Shown: one piece after another, positions 30,900 to 41,791 of the stretch | Position numbering within the stretch: the stretch's first letter is position 1 | How the letters are laid out: the number at the start of each line of letters is the position of its first letter | DNA from: Cydia pomonella | Taxonomy: Eukaryota; Arthropoda; Insecta; Lepidoptera; Tortricidae | NCBI RefSeq assembly: GCF_033807575.1 | Contig: NC_084705.1 | Coordinates: 11,030,019 to 11,094,018 of the forward strand | Length of the DNA stretch: 64,000 nucleotides | Reading direction: 5' to 3' | Program-made: the position numbers and the translations under genes | Notes under the pieces: model-generated | Databases searched by the model: none | Told to the model about the DNA's origin: nothing | The model's input: only the letters and a program-made list of their open reading frames with translations

Positions 30900-31455
30900 C
30901 TGTACAATGGAGACATCAGAATTTGTGCCTACTATTTTGTAGTATCCAAAATGTAGTGTAGGTAAATATAAGAATATGAGAAATATGTGTAATCTATTTA
31001 CTAAAATTACTAACAATATAATCCCTATGAATAAATTGAGTCTTTTTCGAAAATGTAAGCCGATATGTCACTAGTTTAGTATTCCGAACTTGCAAAATGT
31101 TTTTATCGGAATATTAACGGAAGGTCGGTATCCTATACAACACTGTAAGTAATAAACTTTGCAGAAGCTGCACACGTACAAATTACAGTGTAAAAGTCAT
31201 TTTAATATTGAGTCCAAAGTATCATAAAGTTGGTACCTTAGCTAGATCAAAGTATAGTCATTTCGATTTCAGCGACGTACCTACCGAACCCGTTTGCAGC
31301 TTCGACATTGTGATTTCCTCGAGCGTGTAACTTCTCGTGCGAACATCTTAGATTACAATATTTACCGTGTCGTGATACCTTATTCGATTGCAGTTTTACA
31401 CTCTCCCGTGTCACGTGAATAAAACATTCTATTCCCACTGTGGATTCGGTCCGAG
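30900..31455. other. No gene recognised
   Basis: The 78-codon minus frame at 31247-31483 is not protein-like. Confidence 0.35.
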
Positions 31456-31641
31456 AGGCCAATTCGAACGTAGACTTTGACATCGAAATTATATCTAACT
31501 AATGTCCTTTATTTATCTGTCACGCGTGCATTTCGCTCGCACTTGTCCATACATGTGTAAGCGCGAGCGAGACGTTTGGGCGAATGAGAACAAATTTACA
31601 TCATTAAAATATGATGTCAAAACGTAAGTTTGAATTGGCTT
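31456..31641. mobile_element. MITE, AGGCCAATTCGAACGT family, copy 1
   Basis: The inverted ends are AGGCCAATTCGAACGTAGAC and AACGTAAGTTTGAATTGGCT, with inner TGACATC/GATGTCA. The middle has a small stem of GCTCGCACTTG/GCGCGAGCGAG type. Related ends are at 11480 and 32712-32832. Confidence 0.6.
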
Positions 31642-32711
31642 CTGAGTCAAATAAAGAATCTACCTACTCAATTTAGCTGTGAATAAATGATTCCAACTGT
31701 GAAATAGGCGGGTATAGACTTTCTAACAAGTTTTCTACTCGAGAAATATATTGTCCTCCGGAAATTGCGGATTTTCAATTTCACAGGGGTACGTAAAATA
31801 AAAATATGAGGAACTTGTTTGGGGGCGAGGGAGAGGGACGCAAATGGTTTTGTGTACAACTCTTCACTTGAGCATTAAGCTTTTAGGATATTTTCTCTTG
31901 ATACTTGCTTGATTTACTTAAAACTTTAATTTTGATCCAATCACAAAATACATATAAAATAAAACAAAAATGACCCCACAAGAAAATATACTTAACGATG
32001 TCACTAAAATCTTCTTTAATACCTTACTTAAAACCGACACAGGCGGAAAGAGATCTTCTGGCAAGTCATCTTATGATATATTTTATATACGTACTATTTG
32101 ACAGGGTCTACACACGAAGCTATAGGTAATATATATTTTGGTATACTATTACGATATTTTATAGTAAGGTATCTTGGTATATTTCGTCTCACAATGTAGG
32201 TGCTAGGTTGACAGCGATACATATTTTGGTATCGTTGTCATGTGCGGTGCTTAGCTATACTATAAGATATATTTCGGGGTCTTACGGTATATTAATATAA
32301 TATATTATCACACCGTTTGTGACGGGCTTTACTGGCGTTAGAGCTCAACTGAGCTAACATAAAACCAGTTCCATATGCGGACCATATAATATGAACGTCA
32401 TATACACTGCACGTCAATAAATCTAATAATCTGTCGAAACCCGCATAGCCTCGCACGTTTCAATTTCCCTTTATTTTACTGTTTATTTAGTCACAGTAAG
32501 TCATTTTATTCTGGTCATACAGGATCATATGGTGACTTATAGGAGTTAGGTACCCTAGTACCTGAGTGTTTGGTGTTATTTAAGACTATTTGTCAGTAGC
32601 CGCATCTCATTACTCGTAATAACTAGACAGTAAATATTTACACAGTCTGTGAATTTTGTTGTCGCTATCCTAGTCAAGTGTGAGTCGGATTAAAGACAAT
32701 ACTTTATAAAC
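31642..32711. other. No gene; irregular GGTATATTTCG-like tract
   Basis: Around 32125-32300, loose repeats of TATTTTGGTAT/GGTATATTTCG occur five or six times without a strict period. Otherwise nothing. Confidence 0.35.
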
Positions 32712-32832
32712 AAGCCAATTCGAACATGATATTTTAATGATGTTATTTACTCGTAGTTATCGTGCGTCTCGCTCGTGACAATGAATGACATCATTTAGCA
32801 TTCTGATATCAGTGTACGTTCGAATTGGCCTG
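32712..32832. mobile_element. MITE, AGGCCAATTCGAACGT family, copy 2
   Basis: AAGCCAATTCGAACATGATA at the left and TGTACGTTCGAATTGGCCTG at the right. The centre has GTTATCGTGCGTCTCGCTCG, as in the 11.4-kb relative. Confidence 0.6.
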
Positions 32833-33166
32833 AAAAGCATAATTTAGTAGGCACATATGTAGTTGTACGTAAGTTTCCTCGTGCGAGTAAAACTCATATT
32901 TGGCCGGTTTTTGAAGCGGAGAGTAATCCAAATGAGGATAAATATGTAGATTCTATCTTGTTTTGATCGCAGAATTCCCGACGATACAGCGTTGTCTGGC
33001 ACGCTCGTGTGCATCGTTGCAGCAAGAGCGAGCCCCTCATGAATATTCATCGACGTGGTGACTGCGTGGAACCATCATAAATTTTGTCTGGAATGAGAAA
33101 TGGTGATAAGGTCACCCGAATTGGTTAACGTTTATTAGCAACACGGGACTTTGGGAGGATATAATA

Positions 33167-33588
33167 CAGGGTGATTCATGAGACGTGAGCAGGACCAAGC
33201 CTACACAATCAGTAAATGTTAATGAATCGTTCACCGTCATATTTAAGTAAAACAGTCACGCTTTTTTCTATTATCCAACTTTTTTCAAGGACAAATTTGT
33301 TTATCTACGATCATGGACACCCTACAACACTTTATTAACAAAGATTAAACCTCTTTAACCGTGACAGCAGTTCGATTGTGAAGAAAATAAAATGTCACAT
33401 TTGTGTGCGATACGATTTTTCTAAAGTAACCAGATACCGATGAAATTCAATTTGTCATTTGTTATGGATGGAACAAAGAGGGTGACCATAAATGACGTAC
33501 TTAATTTTTTTTTTTGAACAGTAATTTTTTTATTAACGTTACTACGAATACGCAGGCTTGATCCTGCTCACGTCTACTGAATCACCTA
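33167..33588. mobile_element. MITE with CAGGGTGATTCA ends
   Basis: CAGGGTGATTCATGAGACGT with GAGCAGGACCAAGCCT opens, and AGGCTTGATCCTGCTCACGT with CTACTGAATCACC closes; the inverted repeats are about 35 bases. Non-coding, roughly 420 bp. It lies at a TA-rich site, but the target duplication is ambiguous. Confidence 0.7.
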
Positions 33589-33720
33589 TATACCTAACTA
33601 GTAGCCCAATGGGATTATTTTAAGATGCTTTTAAAATACACAAATGTATTTTTTAAGTTGTAATTTATCCCATTTTTCAGGCTTCACACGGTTATCCTAA
33701 CACACCAACGATCGACTTTT

Positions 33721-33950
33721 GACGACTGGTCTGCTCTAGTTGGTAGTGCTTGAGTTCAAATCCTGCTAAGGGCATTACTTTATGTGATAAACGCAAATAT
33801 ATGTTCCAGAGTCATGGGTGTCATTTATGTATTTATAAATATTTATATAGGTATTATATATATCGTTGTGTAAGTACCCACAACACAAACCTTAATGAGC
33901 ATTCTGTGGGACTTAGTTAATTTGAGTAATAATGTCATATAATATTCATT
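33721..33950 (+). mobile_element. tRNA-derived SINE, copy 7, with head deletion
   Basis: GACGACTGGTCTGCTCTAG then directly GAGTTCAAATCCTGCTAAGG: the stretch between A and B box is shortened by about 30 bases. The body and 3' end AATGTCATATAATATT are present. Confidence 0.8.
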
Positions 33951-34392
33951 TATTCATATTGATTATTAAAGAAATAATTTCAAATGAACACTTTTCTCTT
34001 TGGTTATCAATCAACTGCCTCAGTATTTATATTAGACAGGTATTTAAGAGCCCTTATTCCTTGGAGCGTTCTCCGATTTCACGAAATAACGCTCGATAGA
34101 TGGCGTTGGCGCTCGGTACGCGAGCGCCGGCAACGCGACGCGCGTTTAAATGCAGACTAGAATAATCTTGATAGTTTTCAATATAATTTCAAGCAACATT
34201 AATTTTAGTGTCGTATGATATCATATGGGCACTCTTTATTTTATTTTATATGCACAGTAGTTTTTTTTTTTATGTACACTACTACTAAGTGTACAGACTA
34301 CAGAGTGTACTATAACCCTTGCTCTTTATTCTGTCTCTTTCACACCAATGGAAAATGAAAAAGTTAGTAAATGACTGCAGGTATAAATAAAG
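33951..34392. other. No gene; short GC-rich patch
   Basis: A GC-rich stretch at 34100-34150 contains the stem GGCGCTC/GAGCGCC. Otherwise nothing. Confidence 0.35.
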
Positions 34393-34841
34393 TACATTAG
34401 TGCGATAGAGAGGCAGATAGTGTTTCGTTGTCGTGACGTAAAAGATTGGCATGTTGGCTATGCACCCATGGCGCCTAGCCAACATGACAATCGTTTGCGC
34501 ATGTTAGTGCGATAGAAAGACAGATAGTGTTTCGTTGTCGTATCGTAAACGATTGGCATGTTGGCCACACACTTGCTTGGTGCTTAGCCAAAATACCAAT
34601 CTTTTGCGTATATTAGTGCGATAGAGAGACAGTAGTGTTTCGTTGTCGTATCGTAAACGATTGGCATGTTGGCTACGCACCCATGATACCTAGCCAAGAA
34701 GCCAATCGATTGCACATATTAGTGCGATAGAGAGACAGATAGTGTTTCCTTGTCGTATCGTAAACGTTTGGCATGGTGGCTACGCACTCATGCTGCCTAG
34801 TCAAGATGCCAATCGTTTGCGCACATTAGTGCTATAGAGTT
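34393..34841 (+). repeat. Tandem array of ~106-110-bp units derived from a MITE
   Basis: Units start at about 34473, 34582, 34688 and 34795 with a partial unit before them. Each begins GCCTAGCCAA and passes TAGTGCGATAGAGAGACAG, GTGTTTCGTTGTCGTATCG, and AAACGATTGGCATGTTGGC to GCACCCATG. Start and end of a unit are inverted (GCCAATCGTTTGC / GCAAACGATTGGC), so each unit is itself a palindromic MITE related to the GGTGCGTAG family. Confidence 0.85.
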
Positions 34842-34843
34842 TA

Positions 34844-35867
34844 AGTGTTATTTGAAATCACGTTAGGGTTTGTATTATTATTTTTGACCTCAATGAAGTC
34901 CATCCAGGTTCTCATGATGGAGTCAGGAGTTGGTCACCAGGAGGCCTACCGCGAACCACGTTCGACGTGTTGCCTCTCTGTCGCACTTGTAAATTCGTAC
35001 GTAAGTGTGATAGGGAGGTAACTCGTCGAACGTGGTTCGCGGTAGGCCCTCTGAACTCCTAATCTATTCATTATAATTCCATCGTGTTTGGGCTCAAAAG
35101 ATTTGCCCTGACGAACACTATCGATCTAGATGAGGTCCAGAGTCTCATGACGGAGTCAGGAGTTGGTCACCAGAACTCCCCAGAACTCCTAATCTACTCA
35201 TCATAACTCCATCGTGTTTGGGCTCAATAGATTTGCCCTAGTAGATTAGGAGTTCTAGTGACCAACTCCTGACTCCATCATGAGACCCTGGACTTTATCT
35301 AGATTGATGGTGCTCGTCAGGGCAAATCTATTGAGCCCAAACACGATGAGGTTATGATGAGTAGTTTAGGAGTTCTGGTGACCAACTCCTGACTCCATCA
35401 TGAGACCCTGGACCTCATCTAGGTCGATGGTGTTCGTCAGGGCAAATCTATTGAGCCTAAACACGATGGAGTTATGATGAGTAGATTAGGAGTTCTGGTG
35501 ACCAACTCCTGACTCCATCATAAGACCCTGGACCTCATCTAGATCGATGGTGTTCGTCAGGGCAAATCTATTGAGCCCAAACACGATGGCGTTATGATAA
35601 GTAGATTAAAGAGTCCTGGTGACCAACTCCTGACTCCATCATGAGACCCTGGACCTCATCTAGATCGATGGTGTTCGTCAGGGCAAATCTTTTGAGCCCA
35701 AACACGATGGGATTATAATGAGTAGATTAGGAGTTCTGATGACCAACTCCTGACTCCATCATGAGAACTTGGACTTCATCCGGGTCAAAAATAATAATGC
35801 AAATGCAAACCCTAACGTAATTTCAAGTAAAAATGCGTTTTTCAGAAAATCGCAGCCAAATAACACT
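34844..35867. mobile_element. Foldback element built of 120-bp units
   Basis: The ends are inverted: AGTGTTATTT at 34844 against AAATAACACT at 35858, then CACGTTAGGGTTTG and TATTATTTTTGACC against their inverses at 35784-35825 with one small insertion. The right arm holds direct tandem units starting at 35241, 35361, 35481, 35601 and 35722 (period 120-121), each beginning GTAGATTAGGAGTTCTGGTG and passing ACTCCATCATGAGACCCTGG and CAGGGCAAATCTATTGAGCC. The left arm carries about two units inverted; the axis is near 35240. No coding frame. This resembles foldback (FB/TU-like) transposons with internally repetitive arms. Confidence 0.85.
34943..35048. mobile_element. Palindromic MITE inside the foldback's left arm
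   Basis: GGCCTACCGCGAACCACGTT and AACGTGGTTCGCGGTAGGCC are perfect inverted ends. The interior pairs TTGCCTCTCTGTCGCACTT with GTGTGATAGGGAGGTAA. It interrupts the GTCACCAGAACTCCT unit, and a half copy is at 15644. Confidence 0.85.
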
Positions 35868-35904
35868 AGACCCTACTCATAGTGTTGTGTTCCTGCCGGT
35901 GAGT

Positions 35905-36058
35905 AAGGTTGCCAGAGCTCAACGAGGGGCGGGAGGGGGTTAGAGTCGGCAACGCGCATGTAACTCCTCTGGAGTTGCAGGCGTACATAGGCTACGGATA
36001 CTGCTTACCATCAGGCGGGCCGTAAGCTTGTTTGCCACCGACGTAGTATAAAAAAAAA
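35905..36058 (+). pseudogene. LINE 3' end with poly(A)
   Basis: GCAACGCGCATGTAACTCCT, CTCTGGAGTTGCAGGCG, TTACCATCAGGCGGGCCGTA, TTTGCCACCGACGTAGTAT, then nine A. This is a 3' terminus common on lepidopteran jockey/CR1-type LINEs. No intact ORF; 5'-truncated. Confidence 0.6.
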
Positions 36059-37339
36059 GGACCACTGAAAATCCATCAATAAGCGAGAGTCTGTTAAGCA
36101 TAGTGTAAAAAATGAACTTTTATTAAGATTTTCTAATCGCAGTATATAGCACTTCTCGGAACTCCGTAGCTGATTACGATCGCAACGAATGCCTGACAAT
36201 CGAGCACAGGTCCGTCCTCTAAGCGCGCTCCGCGCGGACTGAGAGCAGGGCGTCGCTGCTGCGTGATTTATACGTGTTTAAAAAAAATATAAATTTACGG
36301 CAATGTAGGTCCCATAGTTATGATTTTTTTTTCATAGGTTAACATAAAGTTACAGTTTGCTATAATATTATTTTTAAAGCAAAATATGCGTACAATTTGC
36401 GGAAAAAAAATATAATAAAACCCTGTTTTCTCCAAAAAAATGAAGAAAACTCGGAAGGTATTTTATCAGTTTTTTCAAATGAATCTTCGATTGTTAATCA
36501 TTCCAGCCCCTCGTACGAGATATGTTGAATCAAATTGTAGTCATTCATGTACCAAATGATTCTTGTTTACAGCAAAATTGAGAACCGAAACGCCACATCT
36601 CACTGCAAAATTTGGAAAAGACTCCCAAAAAAACTCATTAAAAAAGAGGTTTAAAAGAGAAAATGAAAATTTGAACTGTTGGAGCCGCTAGTTTAGGAAA
36701 CGATTATTTAAGTACGTTACCAGTTTTTGAATAAATACTAATAGTTACGTCGTAATCTTGAATGAAAAAGGAAGCATTTTACAAAATACGCTCGTCTGTA
36801 GGAATAAGGACTCTTAATGTGGGGTAACCAAACTTCGGGACTTTAATTATTTGTTTTACTAGAAAAGCGGAGTTAATATAGTATACTATTTGGCATTAAC
36901 TCAGTCAATCAAATGTTTTGTATTACCAATTTGAGATCAACCTGTAGATAATACATGTGTCTCGAGCGGCTCGACTGGCTTCTTCAACTTCTTCAATAGA
37001 AATCTAGTTTCAACTTGTTCTTAACTTACAAGAGCTTCTAGGAATCGACGTGCATGTGTACACAACCTTATTCTTCTGTGGCAAGGGCTAGTTGTCCTTT
37101 TGGTATAAATTCTCGTTCTAGCCAAGCATCAAGGCTTGACGAATACCTATTGTAGGACTTACCGTCGCGAACGACGTCATGTCTTCAGCTAAGTTTAGAC
37201 TACGTATGAAAATATACACTGTGCATTCAGTTTAGGGTCTATTTGTGTGGTACACGTTGTAAATGTATTTATTTTTAAATTAGTAAACTCTTACGTACTT
37301 CATTTTTATACAAAACTAACTTCTGCCCGTGATGTCGTC
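36059..37339. other. No gene recognised
   Basis: AT-rich. A GC-richer patch at 36195-36260 gives no coding frame. Confidence 0.35.
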
Positions 37340-37515
37340 TGCGGAGAATGATGATGACTGATAAAAACTATCTTTTATCCTTTGCCGGGTCTCAAATAAT
37401 TTCCATAAGTACCAAATTTTATCTAAATCTGTGCAGAGGATTAAGCGTGAAGAGGTAACGGACAGACAGACGGACGGACAGAGTTACTTCGAATTTATAA
37501 TATTTGTAGATGCCA
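37340..37515 (+). repeat. Dispersed lepidopteran repeat with (GACA)n
   Basis: AAACTATCTTTTATCC, CCAAATTTTATCTAAATCTG, GATTAAGCGTGAAGAGGTAA, GACAGACAGACGGACGGACA, GAGTTACTTCGAATTTATAA. This sequence order is a repeat very widespread in Lepidoptera. I cannot give its class. Confidence 0.55.
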
Positions 37516-37676
37516 GCTTCTGCTCTAAATTTCTGCCTTTTTGTATATACCTATATATTCTTGTGGGGATATACATAAAGGCTATATATAGGTATATCAC
37601 ATAAAGTCTAAGTTCACGAAACAAAAAACAAAGTGTGTGATGTACATGGTTAGCCGTAGTCACATCTATTACCAAA

Positions 37677-38190
37677 TAAAAAAAGCCAAGAGCATGTCCG
37701 GCCATACTCAGCGTAGGGTTCCGTAGGTAGCCATCCGTCAAAATATACTTTTTGCAAAAAATTCAAAAACGGCTATCCGATCAGGTTCGCTATAGTTGTC
37801 CTGGAGAATGTTTACTAAACTTAACTTTAACGAACTTTTTCATATTTTTTGGACCAATAATGGTTCTACAGTTAGAGGGAGGGGACAATTTTTTTCTTTG
37901 AGAGCGATTAAAGAACTATATTCCTTTTTGTAAAGATTTATCCAACGACACCCCACACTATAAGGTAGAAGCGAAAAAAAACACCCCCTCCTCTTTCGTG
38001 TAGGTGAGTCACCCTAAAAAAAACATTTTTCTAGTTATTATTTTACGCCTTTCTCGGCGTAACTAATTGGTATTCGTATTAAATTTTACCTTTCTAGCAC
38101 TAACGATCACGGAGCAAAGCCGCGGACGGATAAACAGACAGAGGGACAAGGCGAAACTATAAGGATTCCTAGCTGACTACGGAACCCTAA
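37677..38190 (-). mobile_element. Two-hairpin repeat, subfamily B, reverse copy
   Basis: Reverse orientation: AAAAAGCCAAGAGCATGTCC and GTAGGGTTCCGTAG at the left; AACGATCACGGAGCAAAGCC, GGCGAAACTATAAGGATTCC and ACTACGGAACCCTAA at the right. Shares the middle block ACGACACCCCACACTA with 28220-28913. Ends and GACA repeats are eroded. Confidence 0.7.
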
Positions 38191-38310
38191 CTAATCTGCA
38201 TACTTAGATATCTACGGTATGCGGTATTACATTATCATATCCGGAGTGCAAAACAGTGATCTGCATTGGAATCATACTTAGTTTTTTCTAGCAAAGATTT
38301 CGTTTTTCAG

Positions 38311-38394
38311 GACCGCCCGGAGATAATGAAAAACTCCATATTAGTGGAGAGGGATTATCTTTGGAAATGCACGCTAACTTAACAACACGTGTTC
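38311..38394 (+). CDS. Internal exon candidate of an unidentified gene
   Basis: 84 bases bounded by a strong acceptor (GATTTCGTTTTTCAG) and a consensus donor (GTAAGTAT). Only one frame is open; it reads PPGDNEKLHISGEGLSLEMH followed by ANLTTRV. Composition is protein-like, GC is higher than the flanks, and there is an N-glycosylation sequon (NLT). The exon is symmetric (completes a codon with two bases, ends with one), so it fits the donor phase of 30372 and the acceptor phase at 57312. Another acceptor in the same phase with a good pyrimidine tract is at 46731, giving a stop after ten codons. I do not recognise the protein. Confidence 0.4.
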
Positions 38395-39219
38395 GTAAGT
38401 ATCTCGCGCAATATCGGAAAAATGTACTAAACTTGAAGAGTTCTGCTGATAGTATCCTCAGCTTTCTTTATACTCGTATTAAAGCCAATACGTACCAACT
38501 TTAAATTAAGAATCTTCATACTGCTTTAATTTAACTTTCATAAATATTTTTTTATAAAATTCATTATTTTCACGTAGCAATAGGCTTCGGAATCTGGTAT
38601 TATGGGAGTAGCGTTATTCAATAAAACCAGCATAATAGCAATTGTATCTAAAGTGTAGTTGGTAGTAAATACAAAGCCACTCACCTGCAGAGCTGTAAGT
38701 GCTCGTACTCGTATAACCCGTACAGCCAAACAAGGGGCTACTCGCTGCTTGTCCTCCTGTCATATTATGCATACCTCTAGGTACTTAATTAGGTACTTAC
38801 CCTGGATTTTAGTTCTTGTTTGTTAAAAATTAAGTAAAACGAAAGGCAGACTGACCTTGACATGCATTCACTTTTATATGTATCACATGAATAAAGAATG
38901 TAGCCTTGAAAAGTACTATAATTAAAACGTAGGCTAGAAATAATGGAGTAAATACGGGTACCTACTACTCCAAAACGACTTAATTGTTCCTTTAGACATG
39001 ACTAGGTCCGAATGCATACAAAAAGGCCGTGTCGAATGTCATGATCGCTTCCGCTACGCCGAAGGTTGGGTGCAAGTTCTTTACCTATATACAATTGTTG
39101 TTTAAATAAAAACTTACCGTCTACTTAATTTGCAAGTCAGAATGAATCGGGTAACATGTTAAAATGTTATAGACTAAAAAGACTAAATGACTAAAAAGCT
39201 AATATACCTAAATATTCTG
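38395..39219. other. No gene recognised
   Basis: If the exon at 38311 is real this is intron. No repeat recognised. Confidence 0.35.
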
Positions 39220-39977
39220 TTTTTAGGGTTTCGTAGCCAAATGGCAAAAAACGGAACCCTTATAGATTCGTCATATCCGTCTGTCTGTCCGATTATGTCA
39301 CAGCCACTTTTTTCCGAAACTATAAGAGCTATACTGTTCAAACTTAGTAAGTGGATGTATTCTATGAACCGCATTAAGATGTTCACACAAAAATAGAAAA
39401 AAAACAATAAATTTTGGGGGTAACTGAAACTCAAAAAATCTTTTTTCATCAAACTCATACGTGTGGGGTATCTATGGATAGGTCTTCAAAAATGATATTG
39501 AGGTTTCTAATATATTTTTTTTCTAAAATGAATAGTTTGCGCGAGAGACACTTCCAAAGTGGTAAAAATGTGTGTCCCCCCCCCCCCGTAACTTCTAAAA
39601 TAACAGAATGAGAAAATAAAAAAAAATATATGATATACATTGTCATGCAAACTTCCACCGAAAATTGGTTTGAACGAGATCTAGTAAGTAGTTTTTTTTA
39701 ATACGTCATAAAATTTCAAAAAAATTTTTTTTTCATCAAACTCATACGTGTGGGGTATCTATGGATAGGTCTTCAAAAATGATATTTAGGTTTCTAATAT
39801 CATTTTTTTTCTAAACTGAATAGTTTGCGCGAGAGACACTTCCAAAGTGGTAAAATGTGTGTCCAAAGTGGTAAAATGTTGAACAAGATCTAGTAGTAGT
39901 AGTTTTTTTTAATACGTCTTAAATGGTAGGGAACCCTTCATGCGCGAGTCCGACTCGCACTTGGCCGCTTTTTTTTA
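39220..39977 (+). mobile_element. Two-hairpin repeat, subfamily A, copy 1, with internal duplication
   Basis: Opens TTTTTAGGGTTTCGTAGCC, hairpin closing AACGGAACCC, then ATTCGTCATATCCGTCTGTC and GTCACAGCCACTTTTTTCCG. It ends GGAACCCTTCATGCGCGAG, TCCGACTCGCACTTGGCCGC and a T run. A block of about 290 bases starting CATCAAACTCATACGTGTGG (39448 and 39737) is present twice. A C tract of 12 lies near 39577. Confidence 0.8.
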
Positions 39978-40260
39978 ACTATGAAGTTACTGCTATGGGA
40001 AATAGTGTGGAAGTTATGGAACATTCATTTGTTTCTTGTTAAAAGATAGACTACAGTATACATGTATAGTAGCGCGTAGATATTTTTGTGTCGATTATAT
40101 TACGAGTATTTTAGTATAATCGGCGAAAATCCATTCAACCTTGTCAGGAGTTTTGGAATGTTGTTTAGAGTTTTTGATGCATTAAATGCATGCATCAACA
40201 AAATGATGTATTAAAAGCATATCCGAAAATACGAGCCGACACATGCCGATGGCACTGACG
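39978..40260. other. No gene recognised
   Basis: Nothing supported immediately upstream of the promoter candidate. Confidence 0.3.
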
Positions 40261-40311
40261 TAAATAAAAGGGTTTCTACTGGCTGCTCAGAATTCACGAG
40301 TTCGACAACAC
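40261..40311 (+). promoter_or_regulatory. Possible core promoter with short non-coding first exon
   Basis: TAAATAAAAGGG (TATA-like) at 40261, an arthropod initiator-like GCTCAGAA at 40285-40292 (about 27 bases downstream), and a consensus donor CAC|GTAAGTAAT at 40312. The spacing is right for an insect TATA/Inr promoter, but there is no downstream ATG exon I can attach, so it stays tentative. Confidence 0.25.
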
Positions 40312-41100
40312 GTAAGTAATATTAAAACTATTTTTGAGTAGAGCTTAAAACTTAAAGCTAAAGGTAAACAAAAAAAATACGTGTTTCTAGTTTTTTTGCT
40401 CTTAAATTGTTTATCACGTTTAGGTAACTTACTCATTTAATTTAGTAATATATAACAAATATAGCAAATATCTGTATGTAATTGTACCTAATAAGAGTAA
40501 TACTCTATAAATAAATTAATAGTTTAAAACACAATAGAAAAACACGGTTTGGTCAAAGTTCATTACAAGACTTTTCTAACAAATCCAAACACAGCTATGA
40601 TACGATGTTCCATCATGAAGTTCCAGTTCATATCTTCCGGCTCTATCATCAGATCAGTTCGACAGTATTATATTATTGTATTGTCATCAGAACTACATAC
40701 AGCTGCCAATTTTCATGACGCTACGGTCCTTGGAAGATGGTTAAATTAGTTACCTTAGATTCCATTACATAGTTAGTTACATACAGGTCGACCTAATAAA
40801 AGCGTGTTAAAAACAAACACCTAGTTATCAGGAAGTAAGAAAGATAAACCATAAACGACAGACAACAACCTGTCACTCGGCACCGTTTCCCCAAAGCGCT
40901 TTCGTGAGCCATTGGAGGTTTTCAACCCCATTTACATGTTAAGCGGCGTATCTTTGTTGAACAGACTTCACAATATGGTGAAATCCAGTTTGAAAAGGTT
41001 TGCTGAAAGAGGAAGAAAATAAAATGTAATCTTGAATCCAGATTAAGCTCAAACTTTTAAAAAAATGTTTGATGTTTAGTGCATGTAACAGTAGTGCTTT
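40312..41100. other. No gene recognised
   Basis: 40783-40875 carries the ACAGGT..CAAACAC..ACCTGT block shared with 2.5 kb. Confidence 0.35.
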
Positions 41101-41630
41101 GACGACCGGTCTGACTTAGTGGGTAGTGTCCCTGCCTATGAAACCGATGGTCTTGGGTTCAAATCCCGGCAGGGGCATTTATTAGTGAGATGAGCACAGA
41201 TATTTATTCCTGAATCCTGGATGTGTCTATGTATTTAAGTATATTTTATATTATGTAAGGTGCCCGCGAGGAAACGATTTTTTTTTACCACGTATTCCTG
41301 AGGTCATAAGAAGGAAAAATGTTATACAAATTTAAGTCAATTCCGCCAAAAAATATTTTTCTTTTGTTTACGTATTGTATGTACGTGTTTATGAATATTA
41401 AGTAAGTAAGTACATTTTCTTAAAAACTCTGAAACTAGGCCGATTTAAAAAAGTTTATATGACATTTTTGTCTCTAAATACGATCCGGATTATATTGTTA
41501 AAATCTTTCTGTGTCCTCGCGGGCACCGTGTACATATCGTTCTCTGAGTACCTACAACAGAAGCCTTCTTGAGCTTACCGTGGGACTTAGTCAATTTGTG
41601 TAAGAATGTCCCTATAACATTTATTTATTT
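41101..41630 (+). mobile_element. tRNA-derived SINE, copy 8, split by a MITE
   Basis: Head GACGACCGGTCTGACTTAGT and B box GGTTCAAATCCCG; the body stops at about 41258, resumes at 41528 (TACATATCGTTCTCTGAGTA) and ends AATGTCCCTATAACATT. Confidence 0.8.
41259..41527. mobile_element. MITE inside SINE, GGTGCCCGCGAGGA ends
   Basis: Perfect 14-bp inverted termini GGTGCCCGCGAGGA and TCCTCGCGGGCACC enclosing 241 AT-rich bases. No ORF. The target duplication is unclear (GTA/GTGTA near the ends). Confidence 0.75.
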
Positions 41631-41791
41631 GAATGTAACAATGTTATATACTTAACTCACCATGCACTTCTTATAATCAGTGAACTAAGCAGTGGCACTA
41701 CTCCTGTTTTCCTTGGAAATTATGTGCGCTGACTCAAAGCCCACTTTTACGCAGATTTTTTGCAGCACGACGCATATTATTTCATCAAGAC

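Noticed and set aside
35241..35780. Regular repeats resembling a CRISPR array
   Set aside because: The 120-bp units are repeated over their whole length, with no unique spacers, and lie inside an insect foldback element.
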